Below, in pieces: positions 1 through 6,612 of a stretch of 10,186 bases of DNA (the stretch's first letter is position 1; each line of letters opens with the position of its first letter). The stretch spans positions 1 through 10,186 of the forward strand of contig CAQNVT010000255.1 of assembly GCA_948844705.1 (NCBI GenBank), in the 5' to 3' direction. Under the pieces are notes generated by a model, which saw nothing but the letters and a program-made list of their open reading frames with translations, had not been told where the DNA came from and searched no databases. Both the position numbers and the translations under genes were made by a program. This stretch comes from an uncultured Dorea sp. (GTDB lineage Bacteria > Bacillota > Clostridia > Lachnospirales > Lachnospiraceae).

Positions 1-25
1 CCCAGATTGAAAATACCCTGTCCCC
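1..25 (-). repeat. Partial copy of the sigG-flanking palindromic repeat, cut by the window edge
   Basis: Read on the minus strand, these 25 bases align with positions 922-946 (the left arm of the large hairpin at 923-1016) with 23 identities. They cover all of the 16-mer GGGACAGGGTATTTTC, the 5-base spacer (3 of 5 matching) and the first GGG of the next unit. The copy begins three bases beyond the sigG stop codon and runs off the window. If the rest of the hairpin lies outside, it would be the structure immediately downstream of sigG and might act as its terminator. That is inference, because only one arm is visible. Confidence 0.8.
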
Positions 26-27
26 AT

Positions 28-804
28 TCAGGAAAGATATTGTTTCATTGTCCGGAGTGCATTTTTTTCCAGCCGGCTCACCTGAGCCTGTGAAATTTTG
101 ACGTCTTCCGCGACTTCCATCTGTGTTTTTCCCTCAAAGAAGCGAAGCGTAATGATGTGCCGTTCCCGGTCGCTTAAATGTTCCATGGCGGCCTGAAGCG
201 ACAGATTTTCGACCCACTTTTCTTCTTTATTTTTTGTATCGCTGATCTGGTCCATGACGTAGAGTGCATCGCCGCCGTCATTATACACCGGTTCCTGAAG
301 GCTCATGGGAGCCTGAATGGCATCTAGGGCGAATACGATGTCTTCCTTGGAGATCCCGATTTCTTCTGCGATCTCCTGGACTGTCGGCTCCTTCATGTTC
401 CTCTTTATATAATTTTCTTTGGCATAGATTGCTTTGTAGGCGGTATCGCGCAGAGAACGGCTGACACGAATGGAATTGTTGTCCCGCATATAGCGTCTTA
501 TCTCTCCAATGATCATAGGAACAGCGTAAGTGGAAAATTTTACCTCCAGCTCCGTGTTAAAATTATTGATGGCCTTAATCAGGCCGATGCACCCGATTTG
601 AAATAAATCGTCAGGATTTTCATTGCTTGCGCCAAATCTTTTGATCACGCTTAAAACAAGTCTTAGATTCCCTTTGATGTATTCTTCCTTTGCCTGCTCG
701 TCACCGGCTTTGATTCTTTCAAATAAAGCTTCCTTTTCAGCTTCCTTCAGAATCGGAAGCTTTGATGTGTTGACTCCGCAGATTTCTACTTTTCCCTGTG
801 CCAT
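28..804 (-). CDS. sigG: RNA polymerase sporulation sigma factor SigG (sigma-70 family, late forespore)
   Basis: A 258-residue sigma factor of the SigB/SigF/SigG group that directs RNA polymerase to late forespore genes. The N-terminus contains KVEICGVNTSKLPILK, typical of SigG rather than SigF. Region 2 runs from about residue 40 to 119: the core-binding NPDDLFQIGCIGLIKAI stretch is at 63-79 and the 2.4-type segment EIRRYMRDNNSIRVSRSLR at 101-119. Region 3 is around 138-165. Region 4.2 carries the -35-reading helix-turn-helix at about 223-250 (KTQMEVAEDVKISQAQVSRL). The length matches the family. The start is set by an excellent minus-strand ribosome binding site, GGAGGAGGG at 820-812, seven bases before ATG. 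In many spore formers sigG follows spoIIGA-sigE; its downstream neighbour is outside the window, and upstream it is divergent from an unrelated phosphatase gene. It is bracketed by copies of one palindromic repeat. SigF is the main alternative, less likely from the N-terminus. Confidence 0.92.
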   Translation of the reverse strand: MAQGKVEICGVNTSKLPILKEAEKEALFERIKAGDEQAKEEYIKGNLRLVLSVIKRFGASNENPDDLFQIGCIGLIKAINNFNTELEVKFSTYAVPMIIGEIRRYMRDNNSIRVSRSLRDTAYKAIYAKENYIKRNMKEPTVQEIAEEIGISKEDIVFALDAIQAPMSLQEPVYNDGGDALYVMDQISDTKNKEEKWVENLSLQAAMEHLSDRERHIITLRFFEGKTQMEVAEDVKISQAQVSRLEKNALRTMKQYLS

Positions 805-838
805 TGTAAAACCCTCCTCCGGATGAAACCTGTAATTT

Positions 839-867
839 TATCTAGTAAAATGATTCTCCATATATAC
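839..867 (-). promoter_or_regulatory. Tentative forespore-type (SigF/SigG-like) promoter for sigG
   Basis: On the minus strand GTATA (867-863) fits the SigG -35 pattern gHATR. After 17 bases it is followed by CTAGATA (845-839), which keeps C, H, T and A of the CATnHTA -10 pattern but not the internal AT. This would start the transcript about 25-30 bases before sigG, just upstream of its ribosome binding site. A better -10 match, CATTTTA at 852-846, has no -35 at the right distance. The call rests on short, AT-rich matches and is weak. Confidence 0.25.
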
Positions 868-922
868 TTTTGTTATTCCAGTCAGGGGAAAAATAAAAAA
901 ACTTTTAGTCCTTGACAAATTG

Positions 923-1016
923 GGGACAGGGTATTTTCAGTCCGGGACGTAGTATTTTTTGCAAAGCACGCCTACGGTGAAAAATACTACGTCCCGGACT
1001 GAAAATACCCTGTCCC
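923..1016. repeat. 94-base palindromic hairpin repeat made of paired 16-mer units
   Basis: Positions 923-959 and 980-1016 are exact reverse complements (37 of 37), separated by a 20-base loop (960-979). Each arm has internal structure: unit A GGGACAGGGTATTTTC (923-938), spacer AGTCC (939-943), unit B GGGACGTAGTATTTTT (944-959). Units A and B share 12 of 16 bases, so the element reads A-B-loop-B'-A'. A further A-unit copy is at the window start on the other side of sigG. The form recalls REP/BIME-like elements mobilised by RAYT-type tyrosine transposases, where palindromes with a conserved GGGGAC-like head are scattered between genes. No transposase is in the window. As RNA it would form a very stable stem, but on either strand the downstream T-run needed for a classical terminator is missing. 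Confidence 0.9.
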
Positions 1017-1018
1017 TA

Positions 1019-1048
1019 TTGCATTCGGGGGAGGGAATATAGTATAGT
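1019..1048 (+). promoter_or_regulatory. Candidate vegetative promoter for the HAD phosphatase gene
   Basis: TTGCAT (1019-1024) and TATAGT (1043-1048) are 18 bases apart and lie 37 bases before the phosphatase ATG. The -10 is good (5 of 6) and the -35 poor (3 of 6). The -35 starts two bases after the palindromic repeat ends, so a hairpin extruded there would sit against the promoter. Confidence 0.4.
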
Positions 1049-1085
1049 TATATTAGCTTGGTGTACAGGAAGGAATGACAGAGAA

Positions 1086-1733
1086 ATGAGAGCATGTATT
1101 TTTGATCTTGACGGAACGCTGGGGGATACGAGAGCTTCCCTTGTATATTCGGTAGGGCTTACGCTTAAGGAGATGGGGCTTCCCGGTATTACGAAGGAGC
1201 AGTGTATAAGCTTCGTGGGCAATGGGGCGAGGTATCTTATGGAGAAGGCGCTTGCGGCGACCGGAGAGGGAAATGAGAAGAGGATCGAGGAAGGCATGGA
1301 GGTGTACGGACGCATTTTTGACAGGCACTGTACATATCAGGTGGCTCCCTATGACGGAATAACGGAGCTTTTAAGGGAATTAAAGGCCAGAGGAATAAAG
1401 CTTGCCGTAGTTTCGAATAAGCCTCATGAGCAGACGGTGAAGGTCGTGAAGGCGATGTGCGCAGAGGATCTGTTTACATATGTGCAAGGTCAAAAGGACG
1501 GGATCCTGAGAAAGCCGGATGCGGCGGGACTTGCACATGCGCTTGAAAGACTGGGAGCAGGCCGGGAGGAATGTCTGTATGTGGGAGATTCTGAAGTAGA
1601 TGTGGCAACGGGCAGGAATGCCGGTATAAAAACAATCTGCGTTTCCTGGGGATTTCGGACAAAAGAAGAACTAAAAGCGGCAGGTGCGGAATATATAATA
1701 GATAAGGCAGAAGAGCTTATGGCATATATATAA
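1086..1733 (+). CDS. HAD-superfamily hydrolase, phosphoglycolate phosphatase-like (subfamily IA)
   Basis: A 215-residue cytosolic phosphatase with all four HAD motifs. Motif I is FDLDGTLGDT with nucleophile Asp7 and acid/base Asp9. Motif II is VVSNK with Ser110. Motif III is Lys143 in LRKPD. Motif IV is GDSEVD (167-172), whose Asp168 and Asp172 bind magnesium. The helical cap lies between motif I and about residue 85, which places it in subfamily IA next to Gph (2-phosphoglycolate to glycolate) and PpaX/PhnX-like enzymes. The true substrate cannot be read from sequence. Glycine at position 13 replaces the usual V/I of the LVDS segment, a mild variation. The ATG has AGGAAGGA at 1067-1074, 11 bases upstream. 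The next gene follows after 34 bases with its own strong ribosome binding site, so the two probably form one transcript ending at the terminator near 2079. Confidence 0.88.
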   Translation: MRACIFDLDGTLGDTRASLVYSVGLTLKEMGLPGITKEQCISFVGNGARYLMEKALAATGEGNEKRIEEGMEVYGRIFDRHCTYQVAPYDGITELLRELKARGIKLAVVSNKPHEQTVKVVKAMCAEDLFTYVQGQKDGILRKPDAAGLAHALERLGAGREECLYVGDSEVDVATGRNAGIKTICVSWGFRTKEELKAAGAEYIIDKAEELMAYI

Positions 1734-1767
1734 GAAAATAAACAGAAAAGGGAGGTGTACGGAAGCC

Positions 1768-2031
1768 ATGTATGAGTATGATGAGGATTGTCTGCGAGCT
1801 TTTCTTAAGGATCAGTCCCGTCTGTTTGATGAGCCGGTTGCAGAGACGATAGAGGAGGCAGAAGCGTTTCTGGAGGATTGTATGGCGGTTGTTGTGGATA
1901 GCATCGAAGAGGTAAGAGCGTTCTTCGAAGAAGAGGGCATTGATGCGGCAGGCATGTCAGACGAGGAGCTGGAGGACGCATCGGAAGTATTCGCGGTACC
2001 GGGCGGCAGATATTTGATTGTAGAAGGTTAA
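1768..2031 (+). CDS. Small, strongly acidic conserved-type protein of unknown function
   Basis: An 87-residue soluble protein with no signal peptide or membrane segment. It is extremely acidic, with about 27 Asp/Glu against 5 Lys/Arg. Visible features are an N-terminal helix-like part (1-50) with Cys8 and Cys38, a second acidic helix EEVRAFFEEEG (47-57), a MSDEELEDASEVF stretch (63-75) and an ending VPGGRYLIVEG that looks like a closing beta strand. I recall similar small proteins in Lachnospiraceae, sometimes labelled glyoxalase, but nothing in this sequence shows the metal ligands of that fold, so no function is assigned. It is a real gene: the ribosome binding site AAGGGAGGTG lies 10 bases before ATG, the codon use matches its neighbours, it follows the HAD gene closely, and a terminator comes 12 bases after its stop. 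Confidence 0.75.
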   Translation: MYEYDEDCLRAFLKDQSRLFDEPVAETIEEAEAFLEDCMAVVVDSIEEVRAFFEEEGIDAAGMSDEELEDASEVFAVPGGRYLIVEG

Positions 2032-2043
2032 ATGAATTTAGAG

Positions 2044-2079
2044 AAAAGCCGTAACTATTTGGTAGTTACGGCTTTTTTT
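2044..2079. terminator. Bidirectional intrinsic terminator overlapping the end of a convergent gene
   Basis: A 14-base stem (2044-2057 with 2063-2076; core GCCGTAACTA) closes a 5-base loop. It is followed on the plus strand by a T-run to 2079, ending the HAD/acidic-protein transcript. On the minus strand the flank gives TTTT, so it can also end the transcript of the gene at 2055-2489. The hairpin supplies that gene's last codons (KKAVTTK and stop). Confidence 0.88.
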
Positions 2080-2489
2080 AATGCTTCGTCTATGGCCCCT
2101 ACAATGACCTGGTCGGTATAAGGATTTTCCGGGGAATATTCGATATCCTCAAGAGACTGCTTTTCATAGACCTGCTCTGCAATGTCCTCGATCGCAGGCT
2201 GGATAAGCGGATACATGGCGGTAACGGTCTCGTCGAGATTGGAGAACCGTATGGAATTGATATGGGTCTCATCTACAGTGACCTCCACCTCCAGAGCCGT
2301 ATTGTTGAGAGTGACCGTAGAGGTGTAGACCCCCGGTGTATATTGCGCCTCCGTCAGAACTTCTCCTTTATCGCCCGGAAGGAACATAAAGATCAGCAGC
2401 AGGATCAATACTATTGCTAACACGGCGAATATAACCGTGTAGATAATTTCTTTCATATGAAGTACGACAATTTTTGTTTTGGAACTCAT
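2055..2489 (-). CDS. Membrane-anchored FMN_bind-like domain protein lacking the SGAT flavin-attachment motif
   Basis: A 144-residue protein with a short basic N-terminus, one hydrophobic segment at about 16-37 and an external domain from about 45. The pattern YTPGVYTSTVTLNNTALEVEVTVDETHINSIRFSN (50-84) resembles the start of FMN_bind domains such as RnfG/NqrC (xGxYxGxxxG...VxVTVxxGxIxxI), and the C-terminus GAIDEALKKA (131-140) matches their last helix. In flavinylated members that helix follows an S/T-GAT motif whose Thr takes FMN by a phosphoester; here the aligned residues are V130-G131-A132-I133, so covalent attachment looks impossible. The fold call is inferred from pattern only. The first ATG has AGGAGGA 5 bases upstream, while the internal Met12 has none. 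It is divergent from pth and convergent with the acidic-protein gene. Confidence 0.7.
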   Translation of the reverse strand: MSSKTKIVVLHMKEIIYTVIFAVLAIVLILLLIFMFLPGDKGEVLTEAQYTPGVYTSTVTLNNTALEVEVTVDETHINSIRFSNLDETVTAMYPLIQPAIEDIAEQVYEKQSLEDIEYSPENPYTDQVIVGAIDEALKKAVTTK

Positions 2490-2507
2490 AAATGTCCTCC
2501 TCTTATC

Positions 2508-2535
2508 TTGCTATTATGGATTTGTTCTTTATAAT
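2508..2535 (+). promoter_or_regulatory. Probable SigA promoter of the pth-mfd operon
   Basis: TTGCTA (2508-2513, 4 of 6) is followed after 16 bases by a perfect TATAAT (2530-2535), 73 bases before the pth start. The same AT-rich stretch must also hold the minus-strand promoter of the FMN_bind-like gene, for which I see only a TATAAA-like -10 overlapping it on the other strand and no convincing -35. Confidence 0.6.
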
Positions 2536-2608
2536 GTATGAAAAAAGAGTGGAAAATATGCGTACATTCCTGTAGAATGGATAAGAGAAAATAAGAGGTG
2601 AATGAAAA

Positions 2609-3196
2609 ATGTTTATAATAGCGGGGCTTGGAAACCCTACAAAGCAGTACGAAGGAACGAGACATAATGTGGGATTTGATGTCATAGACCGAATCGCAGA
2701 TAAATATAATATAGCCGTAGACATAAGAAAATGCCGTGCTTATGTGGGAAAAGGCATGATGGCCGGACAGAAGGTCCTGCTTGTAAAGCCGCAGACTTAC
2801 ATGAATTTAAGCGGCGAGAGCATCAGGGGGATCGCAGATTATTACAAGATAGATCCGCAGGAGGAGCTTCTTGTGATTTATGACGATATCAGCCTGAATC
2901 CGGGGCAGATCCGTGTGCGCGCAAAAGGAAGCGCCGGCGGGCATAACGGTATGAAAAATATCATTGCGCAGCTCGGAACGGATGTATTTGCACGGATCAA
3001 GGTCGGAATCGGGGAAAAGCCAAAGGAGTATGATCTGGCAGATTACGTGCTGAGCCGTTTCCGGAGGGATGAGCGAGAGCTTCTTCTGGAGGCTTATGAG
3101 CATGCGCTTCTTGCGGCAGAGCAGATCGTAGAAGGGAATATACAGTCTGCCATGAATGAATATAACAGAAAAGTAAAATCTATGGAGGAGCAGTAA
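2609..3196 (+). CDS. pth: Peptidyl-tRNA hydrolase
   Basis: A 195-residue cytosolic enzyme that cleaves the ester bond of peptidyl-tRNAs released prematurely from ribosomes, returning free tRNA. The start IAGLGNPTKQYEGTRHNVGF carries Asn9 and the catalytic His19 (His20 in E. coli). KPQTYMNLSGES holds Asn66, YDDI (91-94) holds the aspartate that orients the histidine, and GSAGGHNGMKNI (107-118) holds the tRNA-contacting Asn113. Length is normal for Pth. The ribosome binding site AGAGGTG lies 8 bases before ATG. The stop codon is 2 bases before the mfd start, so the two are co-transcribed and probably translationally coupled. In Bacillus the same gene is spoVC, also upstream of mfd, but the small gene usually between them there is absent here. 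Confidence 0.97.
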   Translation: MFIIAGLGNPTKQYEGTRHNVGFDVIDRIADKYNIAVDIRKCRAYVGKGMMAGQKVLLVKPQTYMNLSGESIRGIADYYKIDPQEELLVIYDDISLNPGQIRVRAKGSAGGHNGMKNIIAQLGTDVFARIKVGIGEKPKEYDLADYVLSRFRRDERELLLEAYEHALLAAEQIVEGNIQSAMNEYNRKVKSMEEQ

Positions 3197-3198
3197 AT

Positions 3199-6100
3199 AT
3201 GCAGGCGTTAACTGCACCGTTAAAGGAGCTGGCGGAATACGGGGAGATCGAGAAGGCGAGGAAGAACGGCCCGGGTATCATCCGGATCGCCGGGTGTGTG
3301 AATTCCCAGAAGACACATATGATGTATTCATTAAGCGATGGCTTTACATATAAAGTCATCGCTTGTTCCGGTGAGTCAAAGGCAAGGCAGATCTATGAGG
3401 AATATCGTGCGCTCTCGCCTTCCGTTTATCTGTATCCCGCGAAGGATATGCTTTTTTATCAGGCGGACTTAAGGAGCCGGGAGCTGATAAGCCGGCGGAT
3501 GGAGGTGCTTCAGGCCGTACTTGAGGGAAAGCCGATGGTAGTTGTCACGAGCTTTGATGCCTTTATGGACGCCTTGATCCCCGGTGAGGAGCTGAAAGAA
3601 CGTACCGTAACGATATCGGAGGGGGGAACTCTTGATATGCCTGCAATCGAGCAGAAGCTTGCGGGCCTTGGCTATGACCGTGAGGTTCAGGTGGAGGCGC
3701 CGGGGCAGTTTGCCGTAAGAGGAGGGATTTTAGATATTTATCCGCTTACGGAGGAGCTTCCTGTCAGGATTGAGCTGTGGGGAGACGAGGTGGATTCGAT
3801 CCGCGCCTTTGACGTAGAGACGCAGCGGTCGGTAGAAAAGCTTACGGAGGCGGTTATATATCCGGCTACGGAATTCCCGGAGGAAGGCGGAAAAAGAGTA
3901 TCATTCCTGGATTATTTTCCGGTCTCGGATACACTCCTTTATCTGGATGAACCGGTGCGGCTTATTGAAAAGGGAAATGCGGTGGAGGAGGAATTTATGG
4001 AGGCCCAGAAGCGCCGTCTGGAGGCAGGACAGGCGCTTTCGGAGGCAGAGGCAAGGTTTTACACCACGCAGGAGATTGCGGGAAGAGTGAATGCATATTC
4101 GGGGATCGCGTTTTCTGCGCTTGAGACGGCATGCAGGGAGTTTGATATCCGTGCTTCCTACAGCCTTCAGGTCAAAGGCGTCCAATCCTATAACAGAAGC
4201 TTTGAGCTTCTTACACAAGATCTGAAGCGTCTGAAGCGCAGTAAAAGCCGGGTGGTGCTTTTGTCCGGATCGCGTACCCGTGCAAAGCGTCTGGCAGAGG
4301 ATTTAAGAGATTATAATCTGAGCAGCTTTTACAGCGATGATATGGAGCGGGAGGTTCTTCCGGGAGAGATCATGACGGCCTATGGCTATGTGGCGGAGGG
4401 GTATGAGTACCCCCTTCTCAAATTTACGGTAATCTCGGAGACAGATATTTTCGGAAAGACAAAAAAGAAAAAGAAGAGGAAGCTGTACGAGGGCAGAAAA
4501 ATACAGAGCTTTTCAGAGCTTAAGCCCGGGGATTATGTCGTCCATGAAAACCACGGCCTCGGTATCTATCAGGGTATCGAGAAGATTGAGGTGGACAGGA
4601 TTGCCAAGGATTATATGAAGATTTCCTATGCAAAAGGCGGCAATCTTTATATTCCGGCGACCCAGCTTGATCTGATACAGAAATATGCAAGCTCCGATGC
4701 CAGGAAGCCGAAGCTTAACAGGCTCGGAAGCCAGGATTGGGTAAGGACAAAGTCCAGAGTGCGCGGTGCGGTACGTGAGATTGCAAAGGATCTGGTGGAG
4801 CTTTATGCGGCAAGGCAGAAGCAGGAGGGCTATGTCTACGGGGAGGATACGGTCTGGCAGAGAGAGTTTGAGGAAATGTTTCCCTTTGAGGAGACAGAGG
4901 ATCAGCTCCTTGCCATTGATGCGGTGAAGAGGGACATGGAGAGCAGGAAGATCATGGACCGCCTGATCTGCGGGGACGTGGGCTACGGAAAGACGGAGAT
5001 TGCGATCCGTGCGGCTTTCAAGGCGGTGCAGGAGAATAAGCAGGTAGTCTATCTCGTGCCGACGACTATTCTTGCCCAGCAGCATTATAATACATTTTTG
5101 CAGAGAATGAAGGATTTCCCGGTAAGAGTGGATCTTATGTGCAGGTTCCGGACGCCGGCGCAGCAGAAAAAGACAATCGAGGATTTGAAACGAGGGCTGG
5201 TGGATATTGTCATCGGGACGCACCGTGTGCTGAGCAATGACGTAAAGTTCAAGGATCTGGGGCTTCTGGTGATTGATGAGGAGCAGCGCTTCGGTGTCCA
5301 GCATAAGGAGAAGATCAAGAAATTAAAGGAAAATGTAGACGTTATGACACTGACTGCCACACCGATTCCAAGGACGCTTCATATGAGTCTGATCGGCATC
5401 CGTGACATGAGTGTTCTGGAGGAGGCGCCGGGAGACCGTCTTCCGATCCAGACCTACGTAATGGAGTACAGTGACGAGATGGTAAGAGAGGCGATCGAAC
5501 GGGAATGCGCAAGAGGCGGACAGGTATATTATGTTTATAACCGGGTAGAGGATATCGAGGAAATCACCTCACGTGTTGCCAGGCTTGTGCCGGATGTAAA
5601 TGTGGCATTTGCCCACGGGCAGATGAAGGAGCGCGAGCTTGAAAAGATTATGTATGACTTTATTAACGGAGATATTGACGTCCTTGTATCGACGACGATC
5701 ATCGAGACGGGTCTTGATATTTCCAATGTTAATACAATGATTATCCACGATTCCGACCGTCTGGGGCTGTCGCAGTTATATCAGCTCAGAGGGCGTGTGG
5801 GCCGTTCGGGGAGAATGGCGTATGCATTTCTTCTATACCGGAGAGATAAGCTCCTTAAGGAGGTCGCGGAAAAACGGCTTGCCGCGATCCGTGAATTTAC
5901 GGATCTCGGGTCCGGATTTAAGATCGCCATGCGGGATCTGGAGATCCGGGGGGCCGGGAATCTTCTGGGGGCGGAGCAGCATGGACATATGGAGGCGGTC
6001 GGCTATGATCTGTACTGTAAAATGCTGAACGAGGCCGTACGTCACCTGAAAGGCGAGTCGGAGGAGGAAGAAAGCTACAATACAACGATAGATCTGAATG

Positions 6101-6573
6101 TGGACGCCTATATACCGGACAGCTATATTCCGAATGAATATCATAAGCTGGATATTTATAAACGTGTGGCGGCCATCGAATCCGAGGAGGATATGGAGGA
6201 GATGACGGAGGAGCTGATTGACCGCTTCGGTGATTTTCCGAAGAAGGTGGAGACGCTCCTGGAGGTTGCACGTCTTAAGGCCTTCGCCCACGAGGTCTAT
6301 ATCACGCAGATCGAGCAGAAGGGAGAAACTTATACCTTTACCATGTATGAGAAGGCGAAGGTACTTCCGGAGCGTATCCCGGGATTATTGCTTGAGTTTA
6401 AGGAGGAGCTGTCCTTTAAGGCTGATCTGGAAAATCCGTGTTTTGTTTACCGGAGGAAAGGGAAGAGCAAAAAGGACGAGAGTGAAGGTCCGGTAGAAGT
6501 TGTGAAAAAAGTGTTAATTGGAATAAAAGGATTGCTTGAGAAGGAAAAAGAGAGTATAATAGACAGGTCATGA
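3199..6573 (+). CDS. mfd: Transcription-repair coupling factor Mfd
   Basis: A 1124-residue double-stranded DNA translocase that pushes or removes stalled RNA polymerase at lesions and recruits UvrA. The N-terminal UvrB-like module (about 1-340) binds UvrA. A lysine-rich linker (KTKKKKKRK, 420-428) precedes the CarD-like RNA polymerase interaction domain (about 438-500, [17 protein letters not shown]). The helicase core has Walker [10 protein letters not shown] (592-600), DEEQ (693-696), TATPIPRTL (719-727), the second RecA lobe with [15 protein letters not shown] (831-845) and RGRVGRS (864-870), and the RecG/Mfd-type RGAGNLLG motif (917-924). The C-terminal TRCF domain follows to about 1100. 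Length is close to the roughly 1150-1180 usual. The ribosome binding site GGAGGAG (3184-3190) lies inside the end of pth. A likely promoter for the next gene is inside its last 45 bases. Confidence 0.98.
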   Translation: MQALTAPLKELAEYGEIEKARKNGPGIIRIAGCVNSQKTHMMYSLSDGFTYKVIACSGESKARQIYEEYRALSPSVYLYPAKDMLFYQADLRSRELISRRMEVLQAVLEGKPMVVVTSFDAFMDALIPGEELKERTVTISEGGTLDMPAIEQKLAGLGYDREVQVEAPGQFAVRGGILDIYPLTEELPVRIELWGDEVDSIRAFDVETQRSVEKLTEAVIYPATEFPEEGGKRVSFLDYFPVSDTLLYLDEPVRLIEKGNAVEEEFMEAQKRRLEAGQALSEAEARFYTTQEIAGRVNAYSGIAFSALETACREFDIRASYSLQVKGVQSYNRSFELLTQDLKRLKRSKSRVVLLSGSRTRAKRLAEDLRDYNLSSFYSDDMEREVLPGEIMTAYGYVAEGYEYPLLKFTVISETDIFGKTKKKKKRKLYEGRKIQSFSELKPGDYVVHENHGLGIYQGIEKIEVDRIAKDYMKISYAKGGNLYIPATQLDLIQKYASSDARKPKLNRLGSQDWVRTKSRVRGAVREIAKDLVELYAARQKQEGYVYGEDTVWQREFEEMFPFEETEDQLLAIDAVKRDMESRKIMDRLICGDVGYGKTEIAIRAAFKAVQENKQVVYLVPTTILAQQHYNTFLQRMKDFPVRVDLMCRFRTPAQQKKTIEDLKRGLVDIVIGTHRVLSNDVKFKDLGLLVIDEEQRFGVQHKEKIKKLKENVDVMTLTATPIPRTLHMSLIGIRDMSVLEEAPGDRLPIQTYVMEYSDEMVREAIERECARGGQVYYVYNRVEDIEEITSRVARLVPDVNVAFAHGQMKERELEKIMYDFINGDIDVLVSTTIIETGLDISNVNTMIIHDSDRLGLSQLYQLRGRVGRSGRMAYAFLLYRRDKLLKEVAEKRLAAIREFTDLGSGFKIAMRDLEIRGAGNLLGAEQHGHMEAVGYDLYCKMLNEAVRHLKGESEEEESYNTTIDLNVDAYIPDSYIPNEYHKLDIYKRVAAIESEEDMEEMTEELIDRFGDFPKKVETLLEVARLKAFAHEVYITQIEQKGETYTFTMYEKAKVLPERIPGLLLEFKEELSFKADLENPCFVYRRKGKSKKDESEGPVEVVKKVLIGIKGLLEKEKESIIDRS
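6532..6560 (+). promoter_or_regulatory. Internal promoter in the 3' end of mfd, driving the foldase-like lipoprotein
   Basis: TTGCTT (6532-6537) and a perfect TATAAT (6555-6560) are exactly 17 bases apart. Transcription would start near 6567 at the end of mfd, giving a leader of roughly 45 bases before the lipoprotein ATG. This would let the lipoprotein be made independently of pth-mfd. The -35 is only half matched. Confidence 0.5.
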
Positions 6574-6612
6574 GAATCGTGGCAAAGCACTAAGGAGGTT
6601 AATATTACGATT

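Noticed and set aside
912..937. Perfect -35 hexamer TTGACA at 912-917 reading into the hairpin repeat
   Set aside because: The only -10-like match, TATTTT, is 14 bases away, too close, and better spaced positions give no -10. It overlaps the repeat and is probably chance.
923..1016. The large hairpin as a classical intrinsic terminator or a riboswitch
   Set aside because: No T-run follows the stem on either strand, no gene ends into it in the right direction within the window, and the two fully complementary arms leave no room for a riboswitch core.
4513..5304. Long minus-strand open frame of 263 codons opposite mfd
   Set aside because: It is the shadow of a clear mfd coding region, has no ribosome binding site or recognisable domain, and its composition follows the opposite strand's codons.
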